Origin: Bacillota bacterium
GTDB lineage: Bacteria > Bacillota > Clostridia > Lachnospirales > Lachnospiraceae
Reading direction: 5' to 3'
NCBI GenBank assembly: GCA_023411555.1
Contig: JAEYOQ010000002.1
Coordinates: forward strand, 62,001-126,000
Length of the DNA stretch: 64,000 bases
A program made the translations under genes and the position numbers. This document shows positions 17,175-24,393 of the stretch, piece by piece. Under the pieces are notes generated by a model. The model saw nothing but the letters and a program-made list of their open reading frames with translations. It had not been told where the DNA came from and did not search any database. Within the stretch, counting starts at the first letter, position 1, and every line of letters starts with the position of its first letter.

Positions 17175-17582
17175 TTACTCCCACCTTATAGCATTAAAAT
17201 AGGTGCATTTGTATTGATTCCCATGACCCGGATAATATGTTTTCCCGTCCTTGCCACCGTACCAACCGGTTTGCTTCCATAAGATATCGTAGGAGCAATC
17301 CTTGCACTTTTTGCTTATTCCCCAGGCATACCCTGTCTCTAATACCCCATACGGGCAACGCTTAAACCACATCCCCCCGCTTACCTCGCTGACTTCCTCG
17401 TCAGTGAGTGCCCTCGAGGTATTTTCCGGCGTGAACATCCTAGAGATCTCCTCTTCCTCATCCACGGTGAGCACGATACCGACCTCACTGATACCGACTA
17501 GCAGTTCTTCTTTATTCCTCGCAACAGAAATTTTCTCCTGCTGCTCATCAGAGAGTGCTTCGATTTTTTCTAGCAACGTCAT
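17175..17582 (-). CDS. Nif11-like RiPP precursor peptide
   Basis: 135 aa after a strong AGGAGG SD. Residues 1-70 form an acidic helical leader of Nif11-like character, ending in RALTDEEVSEVSGG, the double-glycine cleavage point. The core of about 65 aa is rich in Cys, Trp, Tyr and Gly: KRCPYGV, SKKCKDCSYD, WYGGKDGK, KCTYFN, with four Cys in all. Such leaders guide lanthipeptide synthetases or radical-SAM enzymes and are removed by C39-peptidase ABC exporters. Only a SPASM fragment of a maturase remains (18685-19059), so maturation would need enzymes encoded elsewhere. The duplicate at 16851-17146 is broken. Confidence 0.8.
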   Translation of the reverse strand: MTLLEKIEALSDEQQEKISVARNKEELLVGISEVGIVLTVDEEEEISRMFTPENTSRALTDEEVSEVSGGMWFKRCPYGVLETGYAWGISKKCKDCSYDILWKQTGWYGGKDGKTYYPGHGNQYKCTYFNAIRWE

Positions 17583-17653
17583 AGTTTATTCCTCCTATTT
17601 TTTTATATCTCGCCTCTTATAGCAGAAAGCTACTGTTTCTTTTGGACTTTGAC

Positions 17654-18658
17654 TTACTTGTTCAAAAAACACTTTAATCGAAGTGCAGCATTTTCCCGAA
17701 TATTCATATAGAAAAACTCATAATCCCAGCTATGATAGCTCTGAGGCCCAAAATAGTCCACGTTGGAATGGGCGAAAACGGAAGGATCCACACTTTCGAC
17801 TATGACCGAACCGCGCTCAACATCCAATCGTGCATCAGCAATGCCTGGGGTTACTAGTTGATAATTGCCGTCAATCGGTATCAGACTCCCTTTGTTTTCT
17901 TCCAAGCTAGCCGGGGTATCGTCCCGACGCCAATTAAGCGGATTGATGGCAACAGCACCCTCCGGAACCACCATATTATATTCGCCGATATTACCCGGGC
18001 CTTCGGTGTTCCATGAAATAAGCACTCCCGTATCATCAGCGCCCTCGGAAAATGTAATATGAGTATTCTCATCTAGCCAGTCTTGCGTTGGCGAATTGCC
18101 CAACATATAGGCGGCTACCATGTTTTTGTAACTGTCTGGATGAGCTTTCATGTATTCATCAAGAATGAATGTCATCATTGCAGCACCTTGGCTGTGACCG
18201 GCCAAAAAATACGGTCTGCCGTTGTTATAATGTTCAAAATAATAATCCAATGCCAAAAAAATGCTTTGCCGCGCTACGTCCCGTTCGACATCCATTAACT
18301 CTCCGGCTTCAAACTTTCGAAAATCAACTTGCTGGTAAAAGGGTGCATATATATCCGCAACCGTTTCAAAAGCGCTTGCCCTCACTTGAAAAGCAAGTCT
18401 GGCATACTTCCTCATAACTTCATCGTCTAATGGCGAAATGGGAGGTGCGTCCGGATCGGTCGGCGAATAGGTTGTGGGATAAAAAAACAGTACATCGGCC
18501 TCATGCTGCAACTCACCCGGTAAATTAAGCCAGTTGTCAGGGTCCGCGTAAATGGATGCCTCACCGCCATTTGATCTATCGCAAGCGATAAAAGCAAGTG
18601 TGGTTATTGCAATAATGGAAATTATAGTTGCTCTGATTTTCTTTTTACTAATAGTCAT
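17654..18658 (-). CDS. DUF3089 lipoprotein, alpha/beta hydrolase fold
   Basis: About 334 aa from ATG 18658, which has GGAGGTG 6 nt upstream and gives a lipoprotein signal (MTISKKKIRA, hydrophobic core, lipobox LAFIAC). The mature protein carries a nucleophile elbow GHSQGAAM and VLFFYPTTY near its start, both typical of DUF3089, an alpha/beta-hydrolase family of unknown substrate. A C-terminal His (AHSNVDYFG) is in place for a triad. It would act on the outer face of the membrane. It is embedded among RiPP genes in the same orientation, so a role in processing or immunity is possible but unproven. Confidence 0.85.
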   Translation of the reverse strand: MTISKKKIRATIISIIAITTLAFIACDRSNGGEASIYADPDNWLNLPGELQHEADVLFFYPTTYSPTDPDAPPISPLDDEVMRKYARLAFQVRASAFETVADIYAPFYQQVDFRKFEAGELMDVERDVARQSIFLALDYYFEHYNNGRPYFLAGHSQGAAMMTFILDEYMKAHPDSYKNMVAAYMLGNSPTQDWLDENTHITFSEGADDTGVLISWNTEGPGNIGEYNMVVPEGAVAINPLNWRRDDTPASLEENKGSLIPIDGNYQLVTPGIADARLDVERGSVIVESVDPSVFAHSNVDYFGPQSYHSWDYEFFYMNIRENAALRLKCFLNK

Positions 18659-18684
18659 GATGTTCACCTCCATTGTCTTTGGCC

Positions 18685-19059
18685 TTACTCTATATCATCC
18701 ACACATCTCCATTCTTCACTAAAGAGCGTCTCAAATTTATCAAAATATTCGTTGAAATATACGCACTTCGCCGGATCGTAATTCTTGTAGCTGCCGCCAA
18801 ATACCATACCCAAGGCGCGGCAACCGCCAAGACACAGCTTCCAATGGGGGCAAGGCTGACACTTTGGATTTTCCTCGCGTAATTTATCCACAGTATAGCA
18901 GACCGTTTGTATGTATTCTCCATCGGTCAATAGTTCTCTAAGCGGCTTTTCGTGCACATTCCCCATGCGTATACCATGTTTCTTGAATACTCCGCTCAGT
19001 TGGTTACAGGGCAAGACCTCACCTTCCGGCGTTATGGCAAGACGATTTCCCGCCCCTTT
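18685..19059 (-). pseudogene. Radical SAM/SPASM peptide maturase, C-terminal remnant
   Basis: About 124 codons without a proper start, beginning GAGNRLAITPEGEVLPC, the entrance to a SPASM domain. It continues with the SPASM cysteines (NPKCQPC, WKLCLGGC, DPAKC) that bind auxiliary 4Fe-4S clusters in RiPP-modifying radical SAM enzymes. The whole SAM-binding barrel with CxxxCxxC (about 250 aa) is missing; at 19059 the frame meets a stop inside a truncated precursor gene read in another frame. The junction looks like a deletion that fused precursor and maturase. It is non-functional but names the chemistry of the locus. Confidence 0.82.
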
Positions 19060-19250
19060 TTATCGTGGCAATACCCGCCTGCAACATTATCTAATTCTTC
19101 GTCAGAAACCTCTCCCATCGGCGGATTGAGAAAAGCCGCTGCCTAGTCGTATGTGATGTCAATGTCTTGTTCTTTCGCTAACGAGATAAGCTCCTCCGGT
19201 GATTTTGCCTCTCTAGCGGTTTGGAGTTGCTCCGGTGTATAATTTGACAT
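19032..19250 (-). pseudogene. Nif11-like precursor with internal stop codon
   Basis: Hand translation from ATG 19250 (SD GGAGGG) gives MSNYTPEQLQTAREAKSPEE and on to a TAG at codon 36 (19145-19143), where CAG is expected in YDQAAAF. Past the stop the frame continues FLNPPMGEVSDEELDNVAGG and a short YCHDKKG core, then slides into the radical-SAM remnant in another frame. The leader is of the Nif11 type common in Clostridia. The nonsense codon and lost core make it a pseudogene. Confidence 0.75.
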
Positions 19251-19545
19251 GGTGTTTCCCTCCTGCTTCTTTGTTAATTATCCTCTCAATTAATTTTTTC
19301 ATATTTTAATTGTAACAGCTTATCCATCAAAAATTCGTCCTCTGCATGAATCATGTTTTTTTCGACATGAATCAGTATCAAATCATAATTTCATGGTAAG
19401 GCATGGTAATTCATGGATAATCTTGGTGAATTAGCTGTACCATAGTAAATAATAGGCATTTCATAGAAGTTGATGTAAGTATCACTTAGGAACTAGCTGC
19501 AAAAAAAAACCCCAAGCTGATTCATTCTGCTTAGGGCTAACTAAA
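19251..19545. other. Gene-free spacer upstream of the RiPP locus
   Basis: AT-rich spacer without coding pattern, containing near-tandem ATGGTAA-like words (about 19390-19425). Its right end holds the terminator of the lipoprotein operon. No clear promoter for the leftward RiPP genes could be fixed. Confidence 0.4.
19501..19537 (-). terminator. Terminator of the DUF5050 lipoprotein operon
   Basis: On the minus strand GCCCTAAGC and GCTTGGGGTT pair around an AT loop, followed by nine T. The stem is almost the same as the terminator in the alaS T-box (15394-15422). Confidence 0.85.
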
Positions 19546-20031
19546 CTAATTTGCTTCATTATTAAGATAATCAAGGGAATTTAAAAAATCCCATAGCCTA
19601 TTATTATAATCTTTAGAAAGATAATAACCAAATGATTTACCGTTCTTGGTATCCCAGTAATAATCTCCATTCGCACCGGTACACCCAATATCGATACCAC
19701 CAACAAATACACGAATATCTGTTGGTTTGTAATTTCTTACCTCCTTTATAGCCTTACATCTACTTAGAATATCTTTGACAAATTTGATATCTTCCCTATC
19801 ATTGACTACATATATTCTGCCAATGTATTGTTCTCCATTTAGTTGATAACGATTCGTTCTATAGCTGATTCCGTCCTCATTGTTGTCTATTGATTGCTGA
19901 AGCCGAACTAAAAAGTCTTTTTTTACCTTAGTATGGGAAGCATTCATACTTAAATAGGAATCAAAAAGCGCAATGAATAAAATGGTAAATACAATAAATA
20001 AGCATACAATTAATATAGTCTTACTCCTCAT
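19546..20031 (-). CDS. Membrane-anchored hypothetical protein
   Basis: 161 aa with one N-terminal membrane span (residues about 5-25) acting as an uncleaved anchor or signal, then an extracytoplasmic mixed alpha/beta domain with no recognised family. Notable short segments are YIGRIYVVNDRED and RVFVGGIDIGCTGANGDYYWD. AAAGGATGG is a good SD. It follows the lipoprotein gene 20056-21801 by 24 nt in the same direction and shares its terminator, so the two are probably one operon and may act together at the cell surface. Confidence 0.65.
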   Translation of the reverse strand: MRSKTILIVCLFIVFTILFIALFDSYLSMNASHTKVKKDFLVRLQQSIDNNEDGISYRTNRYQLNGEQYIGRIYVVNDREDIKFVKDILSRCKAIKEVRNYKPTDIRVFVGGIDIGCTGANGDYYWDTKNGKSFGYYLSKDYNNRLWDFLNSLDYLNNEAN

Positions 20032-20055
20032 ATCTATTACACCATCCTTTTTTAG

Positions 20056-21801
20056 CTATTCCAGCCATTGGTCAGCCTCATGACCTCCAACTCCATACCA
20101 ACGAGGATGGTCTAATTGCCAAAGGTCATCCTTGATATATCCCGCAGCAGACAATGCATCCGTAAAGTTATCTCCCTGTATTACAACATCCCTTACAGTT
20201 GCCATCTCACCGTGTACAAGCTCTTCTTCTTTAACATGATACCCCTTTTCTGTCGCTATATAAGACACTCTGTTCGTAACCACGAACTCGCCGTCCATAA
20301 ACTGATAAATATCCCATTGCTGATTGCCTGCGCCTGATCCTCCGGTTGAATAAATAAACTTCTTCTCTGGGTCAAGAGCAGGATTGACAATTAAAGCAAA
20401 GGATTCCGCTTCAACAAATGACGATGTCTCCGGGTTCCATATCCAACAATCATACCATGTGTTGGAATGAGCACCACTGAAATCATTCAAGATAATCACG
20501 TCTTTATAGCCGTCAAAATTTACATCTGTAACATGCATACCCATCGTATCCATCATTAGATTATAGACAGGATATCCGGTTACCTCATCCCAATAAGTCT
20601 CCGAAAAGTCTTCTGCTAATAGGAGAAGGCCATTATCATCATAGACCTCTAAACCCATCACATATCCTCTCGACCATTCGTCGGAAGCATCCGTCTTCCC
20701 CTTCGCTACAAAACGGTACTCTGGCATACCTTCCCTCAAGGAAGCGTTGACTTCATAGGTCACATCCTTGTACACACCGCTGATCAAATCCACCAATTGC
20801 TGCTTGTCGCCGCCGTCCAGGTTCATGGAATAAATGAATGCTCCGGTCATGGTATAATAAATCCGGTTGTTCGAAGCGACGAGCCAGTCCCCTTTATCAT
20901 CACTTAGAAGCTTTCGATCACTTCCGTCCGTATTTATGCGATACATTTTATAGTCATTCTCATTCTTATAATAAATCCGGTCGCCAATCACATTCAGACT
21001 AAAGGCGTAGTCATCGGTTACCTTGAACCTGTCACTGCCATCGGTTCTGATGGCATAGAGCTTAGAATCGTCGTCCTCATTAAGATAATAAATCCAACCA
21101 TTTGCCACAAGCATACGAAATGGGCTGTCATTGGTCAGCTTATGCTTGTCGGTTCCATCCATTTTGACGCTGTAAATTCCCTTATTATCACTATACTCAC
21201 CATAATAATAAATCCGATCCTCGACCACATTCATCATCCTGTGCCTGTCGTCAATCAATTTTTTCCGATCACTGCCGTCGATACTCATACTGTAAAGAGC
21301 ATCGTTGTCATCCCGATTGCTATAAAATATCTTGTCACCAACAACATTAACATTCCATGCGGTATCATCATTTAGCTTTTGAAGCCCGCTACCGTCGATA
21401 TTCATGACATAGATCCCATCTTCTTGTCCGTACTGGAAATAAATCTGATCGCCGGATACATAGAACCATGTCGTCCAATCATCGTTCAATTTACGGTTAT
21501 CACTACCATCAGTAGTCATACTATAAAGCGTAACATCATCATAGCGATTAATATAATATATCCTATCCCCCCATACGGCACAATCCTCACAACTAGTAAT
21601 AACCGTTGAATTATCCGGGGTACTTAACTCTGTAGCTTGCATTTCTGACGTAAAAGAGTTCGCAGATGCTTCGTTATCGCTTAACTCCAACTCCGGAGTA
21701 TTCTCTGCTACTTCCTCCGTAAGGCTCTCACTCTTCGTCCCACAACCTCCAAAACTTAATATAGCTAAGAGGACGATAATAATATATATTCTTTTATTCA
21801 T
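20056..21801 (-). CDS. Lipoprotein with DUF5050 beta-propeller repeats
   Basis: 581 aa. The signal peptide ends in a lipobox (LSFGGC), anchoring the protein outside the membrane. Residues about 70-340 carry about seven repeats of roughly 40 aa with the DUF5050 pattern DRIYYxN...LYxMxxDGSDRxKLxDD, expected to fold into a beta-propeller. A C-terminal part (about 345-580) contains VNFDGYKDVIILNDFSG, reminiscent of VCBS-like Ca-binding loops. A sensing or binding role at the surface is likely; there is no enzyme motif. The repeats are also visible in the DNA. AAGGAG precedes the start. Operon with the 19546-20031 gene. Confidence 0.85.
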   Translation of the reverse strand: MNKRIYIIIVLLAILSFGGCGTKSESLTEEVAENTPELELSDNEASANSFTSEMQATELSTPDNSTVITSCEDCAVWGDRIYYINRYDDVTLYSMTTDGSDNRKLNDDWTTWFYVSGDQIYFQYGQEDGIYVMNIDGSGLQKLNDDTAWNVNVVGDKIFYSNRDDNDALYSMSIDGSDRKKLIDDRHRMMNVVEDRIYYYGEYSDNKGIYSVKMDGTDKHKLTNDSPFRMLVANGWIYYLNEDDDSKLYAIRTDGSDRFKVTDDYAFSLNVIGDRIYYKNENDYKMYRINTDGSDRKLLSDDKGDWLVASNNRIYYTMTGAFIYSMNLDGGDKQQLVDLISGVYKDVTYEVNASLREGMPEYRFVAKGKTDASDEWSRGYVMGLEVYDDNGLLLLAEDFSETYWDEVTGYPVYNLMMDTMGMHVTDVNFDGYKDVIILNDFSGAHSNTWYDCWIWNPETSSFVEAESFALIVNPALDPEKKFIYSTGGSGAGNQQWDIYQFMDGEFVVTNRVSYIATEKGYHVKEEELVHGEMATVRDVVIQGDNFTDALSAAGYIKDDLWQLDHPRWYGVGGHEADQWLE

Positions 21802-21993
21802 ATCTGCTCCTTACACCATATATTCTATTCGATCATCATTCGTCTAATTTTACCAATTGCATATATTATACATCTTCCTCTATACGATTTCCATCCTTTT
21901 AAATCACATACACAACAATTAAACCTTATAGTATCCTTGTTAATTTAGCATGGCAGAATGCTTGCTTTAATACAATGACAGGTTCCAGTCAGA

Positions 21994-22026
21994 GCAAAAT
22001 AAATGCGACCAGCTATGTGGTCGCAT
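21994..22026 (-). terminator. Terminator behind the OppF-like remnant
   Basis: ATGCGACCA (22003-22011) and TGGTCGCAT (22018-22026) form a perfect 9-bp stem, followed on the minus strand by TTATTTT. Confidence 0.75.
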
Positions 22027-22049
22027 CCTCTGAAACTTTTATTGTTTTA

Positions 22050-22345
22050 TTACTTTGCACTGGAACATGCCACGAAATGATTCGGACGAAGTTCACATAA
22101 TATGGGGTTACCTTGCTTACACTTAGCACAGGCATTCTCACATCGACTATAAAAACGACATTCATCCGGTAAATTAACTGCTGATGTAATCTCCCCTTTT
22201 ATTAGCTGACGTTTTGGTCTTTCCTTTCCTACAATCGGGAGAGGAATCGCCGATAGAAGCGCTTTTGTATATGGATGAAGCGGCTCTGCAAACAAATCAT
22301 CTGAAGATGCCTTTTCCACCATTTGCCCCAGATACATTACTGCTT
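22050..22345 (-). pseudogene. Oligopeptide ABC transporter ATPase (OppF/DppF), C-terminal remnant
   Basis: About 97 aa starting within AVMYLGQMVE, the segment after the H-loop of peptide-importer ATPases, and running through the family-specific tail: HPYTKALLSAIP, a Cys-rich iron-sulfur-like motif (CRFYSRCENACAKC) and HFVAC. Walker A, the signature and Walker B are all missing. Sequence identity to the family ends abruptly near 22345, where an unrelated kinase fragment begins on the other strand. It retains its terminator. Clearly non-functional as an ATPase. Confidence 0.8.
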
Positions 22346-22349
22346 GCAG

Positions 22350-22746
22350 ACATATTGCCGAAAAGGCTGGACACTACATAGTGATAAAAAAGGATATCTC
22401 CTTCTTTCAATTTTATGGAGATTACGGAAGACTGAGACAAATGCTGGTAACTGTTCTTGATAACGCCATAAAATTTTCCGAGGCAGGAACCGATATCCAT
22501 CTGGTAATCTCTGCTGATCAGGATCACTGTATTGTAAATATCATCAATACCGGGGTAGGAATTAGTGAAGACGATTTACCACATATCTTCGAGGAATATC
22601 ATAAGAAGCTTGGAGAAACCAATAAGATGGGAACAGGTTTAGGCCTGGCTATCGCGAAACGGATTGCCGATCAGCATGATATTATTATTACTGCCACCTC
22701 CGTTCCAAATAAAGAGACAATCTTTACCTTTCAATTAAATAATTAA
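22350..22746 (+). pseudogene. Sensor histidine kinase, ATP-binding-domain remnant
   Basis: About 130 codons in frame, of which the GTG at 22381 is only a formal start; family-like sequence (AEKAGHYIV) already begins near 22350. It contains the HATPase N box (MLVTVLDNAIKFSE), G1 (NIINTGVGIS) and G2 (GTGLGLAIAKRIADQH), so it is the C-terminal half of a membrane histidine kinase. The dimerisation/phospho-acceptor and sensor parts are gone. It abuts the OppF remnant head to head, marking a rearrangement breakpoint. No SD. Confidence 0.78.
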
Positions 22747-22758
22747 CTTTTAAATTAT

Positions 22759-22876
22759 GGGCTGTTGCATAATCATATAACGTTTATTTAGGAAAGAAAA
22801 CACGCATCCGTCAAACAGTACACTATGGGATGCATGTTATCCTTCCCGTCCACCTTAGCCTATTATGCAACAGTCC
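22759..22876. repeat. Palindromic repeat element, short copy (MITE-like)
   Basis: Bounded by GGGCTGTTGCATAAT and ATTATGCAACAGTCC (inverted, one mismatch). Inside, GCATCC and GGATGC flank a block containing CGTCAAACAGTACACTATGG. The same block and the same ends recur at 63794-64000. There is no coding capacity, so it is a non-autonomous repeat that could also terminate transcription. Confidence 0.75.
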
Positions 22877-22926
22877 TATTTTTACTACTTGGCAGACCCT
22901 CTAATCATATAAGAGCTTATCAATCT

Positions 22927-24129
22927 TTATTGTGCCGGTCTTTTTTCATTAAACACCTGAGCAAGTCTTCTCATAACCTCTTCGCAGTAAGATCTTGGAC
23001 ATGCTGCATTTAATCTTAAATATCCATCGTCCAAATAATCAGCGCCCCTATTCAATATAACTCCGGCCTCCTTAATCCTTGTAAATAAGGTCGAGGCTTC
23101 TAGCCCACATTCTCTGACATCAATCCACAGTAGATAGGTTCCTTCCGGACAATAAGCCCTTACCTTCATAAAATTCTTATTTATGTAATCTACCATATAT
23201 TCTTGATTTCCTCTGATATAGGTTAATAGCTGCCTTACCCACTCCTCTCCGTTTTCATACTCTCCGATCAAAGCATAGCAGGCCAGTAGATTTTTCTCAT
23301 TATAACCGCATGCTATTGATGCATTGGTTATTTTATTCATCATCTGCCTGTCATATATAATGGTATAGGCTCCAAACAGCCCTCCGGTATTAAAGGTCTT
23401 TGAAGGGGCATAAAGAGCCATCGTGATATCTCTTGCTATTTCATTCACCGATTGAGTCGGAATATGATGCTTCGACTTATCCATCACAAAATCAGCCCAG
23501 ATTTCATCGGAAATTATTTTTACCTTGTACTTATTACATAAAGCTACTACTTTCTCTATCTCCCAGCGTTCCCAGACTCTTCCCGTCGGATTGTGGGGTG
23601 AGCAAAAAATCATGGCTGAGATATTTTCCTTCTCCATCTTGCTTTCCATATCCAAGAAATTGATTCTAAATATTCCTTTCTCATCCTGCTCTAAGGGGGA
23701 ACAGCATAGCATCCGCCCTAGGTTCTTAATTATTCTTTGAAAGCCTGTATATGCCGGAGAATTCATCAATATCTTTTCTCCCGGAGCTGTATAAATGGAT
23801 AGAAACGTTGACAATCCACCTAATACAGAGTTCTGATATAAGATATGCTCCTCCTTTAATCCATCCAAATGATAGTGCTTTGTATGCCAATTTATGATTG
23901 ATGCTTTATAGCGGTTCGGAAAGTCACAATATCCAAAAAGCGGATGTGCCAGCCTTTCGGTAATCGCCCCGACCACGCAAGGTGCCGTTGCAAAATCCAT
24001 ATCAGCAACTGACATTGATATATAGTTTTCATTCTGTGTATACAATACATGCTGTGGATTCTTTGGGTCATCCCACTTTATGGAATCCATATTGTGCCTA
24101 TCCCAGACTTTATCAAAATTGTACTCCAT
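22927..24129 (-). CDS. MalY/PatB family PLP-dependent aminotransferase (cystathionine beta-lyase type)
   Basis: 400 aa from ATG 24129 (GGAG upstream); a start at 24183 adds an atypical tail. Fold-type I PLP enzyme: VADMDF near residue 40 and NSPAYTGF, CSPHNPTGRVW, ISDEIWADF and the Schiff-base Lys in APSKTFNTGG are all present, as is the C-terminal Arg region (YLRLNAACPR). The WDRHNMDSIKWD opening is typical of the MalY/PatB subgroup, which cleaves cystathionine or related C-S bonds. It would supply homocysteine or sulfide; physiological substrate not proven. It appears monocistronic, and the repeat at 22759-22876 lies past its stop. Confidence 0.88.
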   Translation of the reverse strand: MEYNFDKVWDRHNMDSIKWDDPKNPQHVLYTQNENYISMSVADMDFATAPCVVGAITERLAHPLFGYCDFPNRYKASIINWHTKHYHLDGLKEEHILYQNSVLGGLSTFLSIYTAPGEKILMNSPAYTGFQRIIKNLGRMLCCSPLEQDEKGIFRINFLDMESKMEKENISAMIFCSPHNPTGRVWERWEIEKVVALCNKYKVKIISDEIWADFVMDKSKHHIPTQSVNEIARDITMALYAPSKTFNTGGLFGAYTIIYDRQMMNKITNASIACGYNEKNLLACYALIGEYENGEEWVRQLLTYIRGNQEYMVDYINKNFMKVRAYCPEGTYLLWIDVRECGLEASTLFTRIKEAGVILNRGADYLDDGYLRLNAACPRSYCEEVMRRLAQVFNEKRPAQ

Positions 24130-24289
24130 GTTCAGCTCTCCTGTCTTTTGTATTATCAAGATCATTTTAGTCCTTTGAATCATAAATATAATTCATGTTT
24201 TTTCCATGACTTTTTTATGACTTTTCCTCATCTTTTCAAAATCACTTTGAAGTAAATCCATTGTAAGAACATGGTTAATGGTTGAATAG

Positions 24290-24327
24290 CAAAAAAATAA
24301 TGTACCAAAATATCTGGTACATTATCT
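24290..24327 (-). terminator. Terminator of the YhgE-like/MMPL operon
   Basis: ATAATGTACCA and TGGTACATTAT pair perfectly around an AT loop, followed on the minus strand by a run of seven T. Confidence 0.85.
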
Positions 24328-24393
24328 CCTAGGAAACTTACCTTCTTGCTTACCCTTAGTGTTAGTTTGTGCTAAAGGCAGCATTTTGACATC

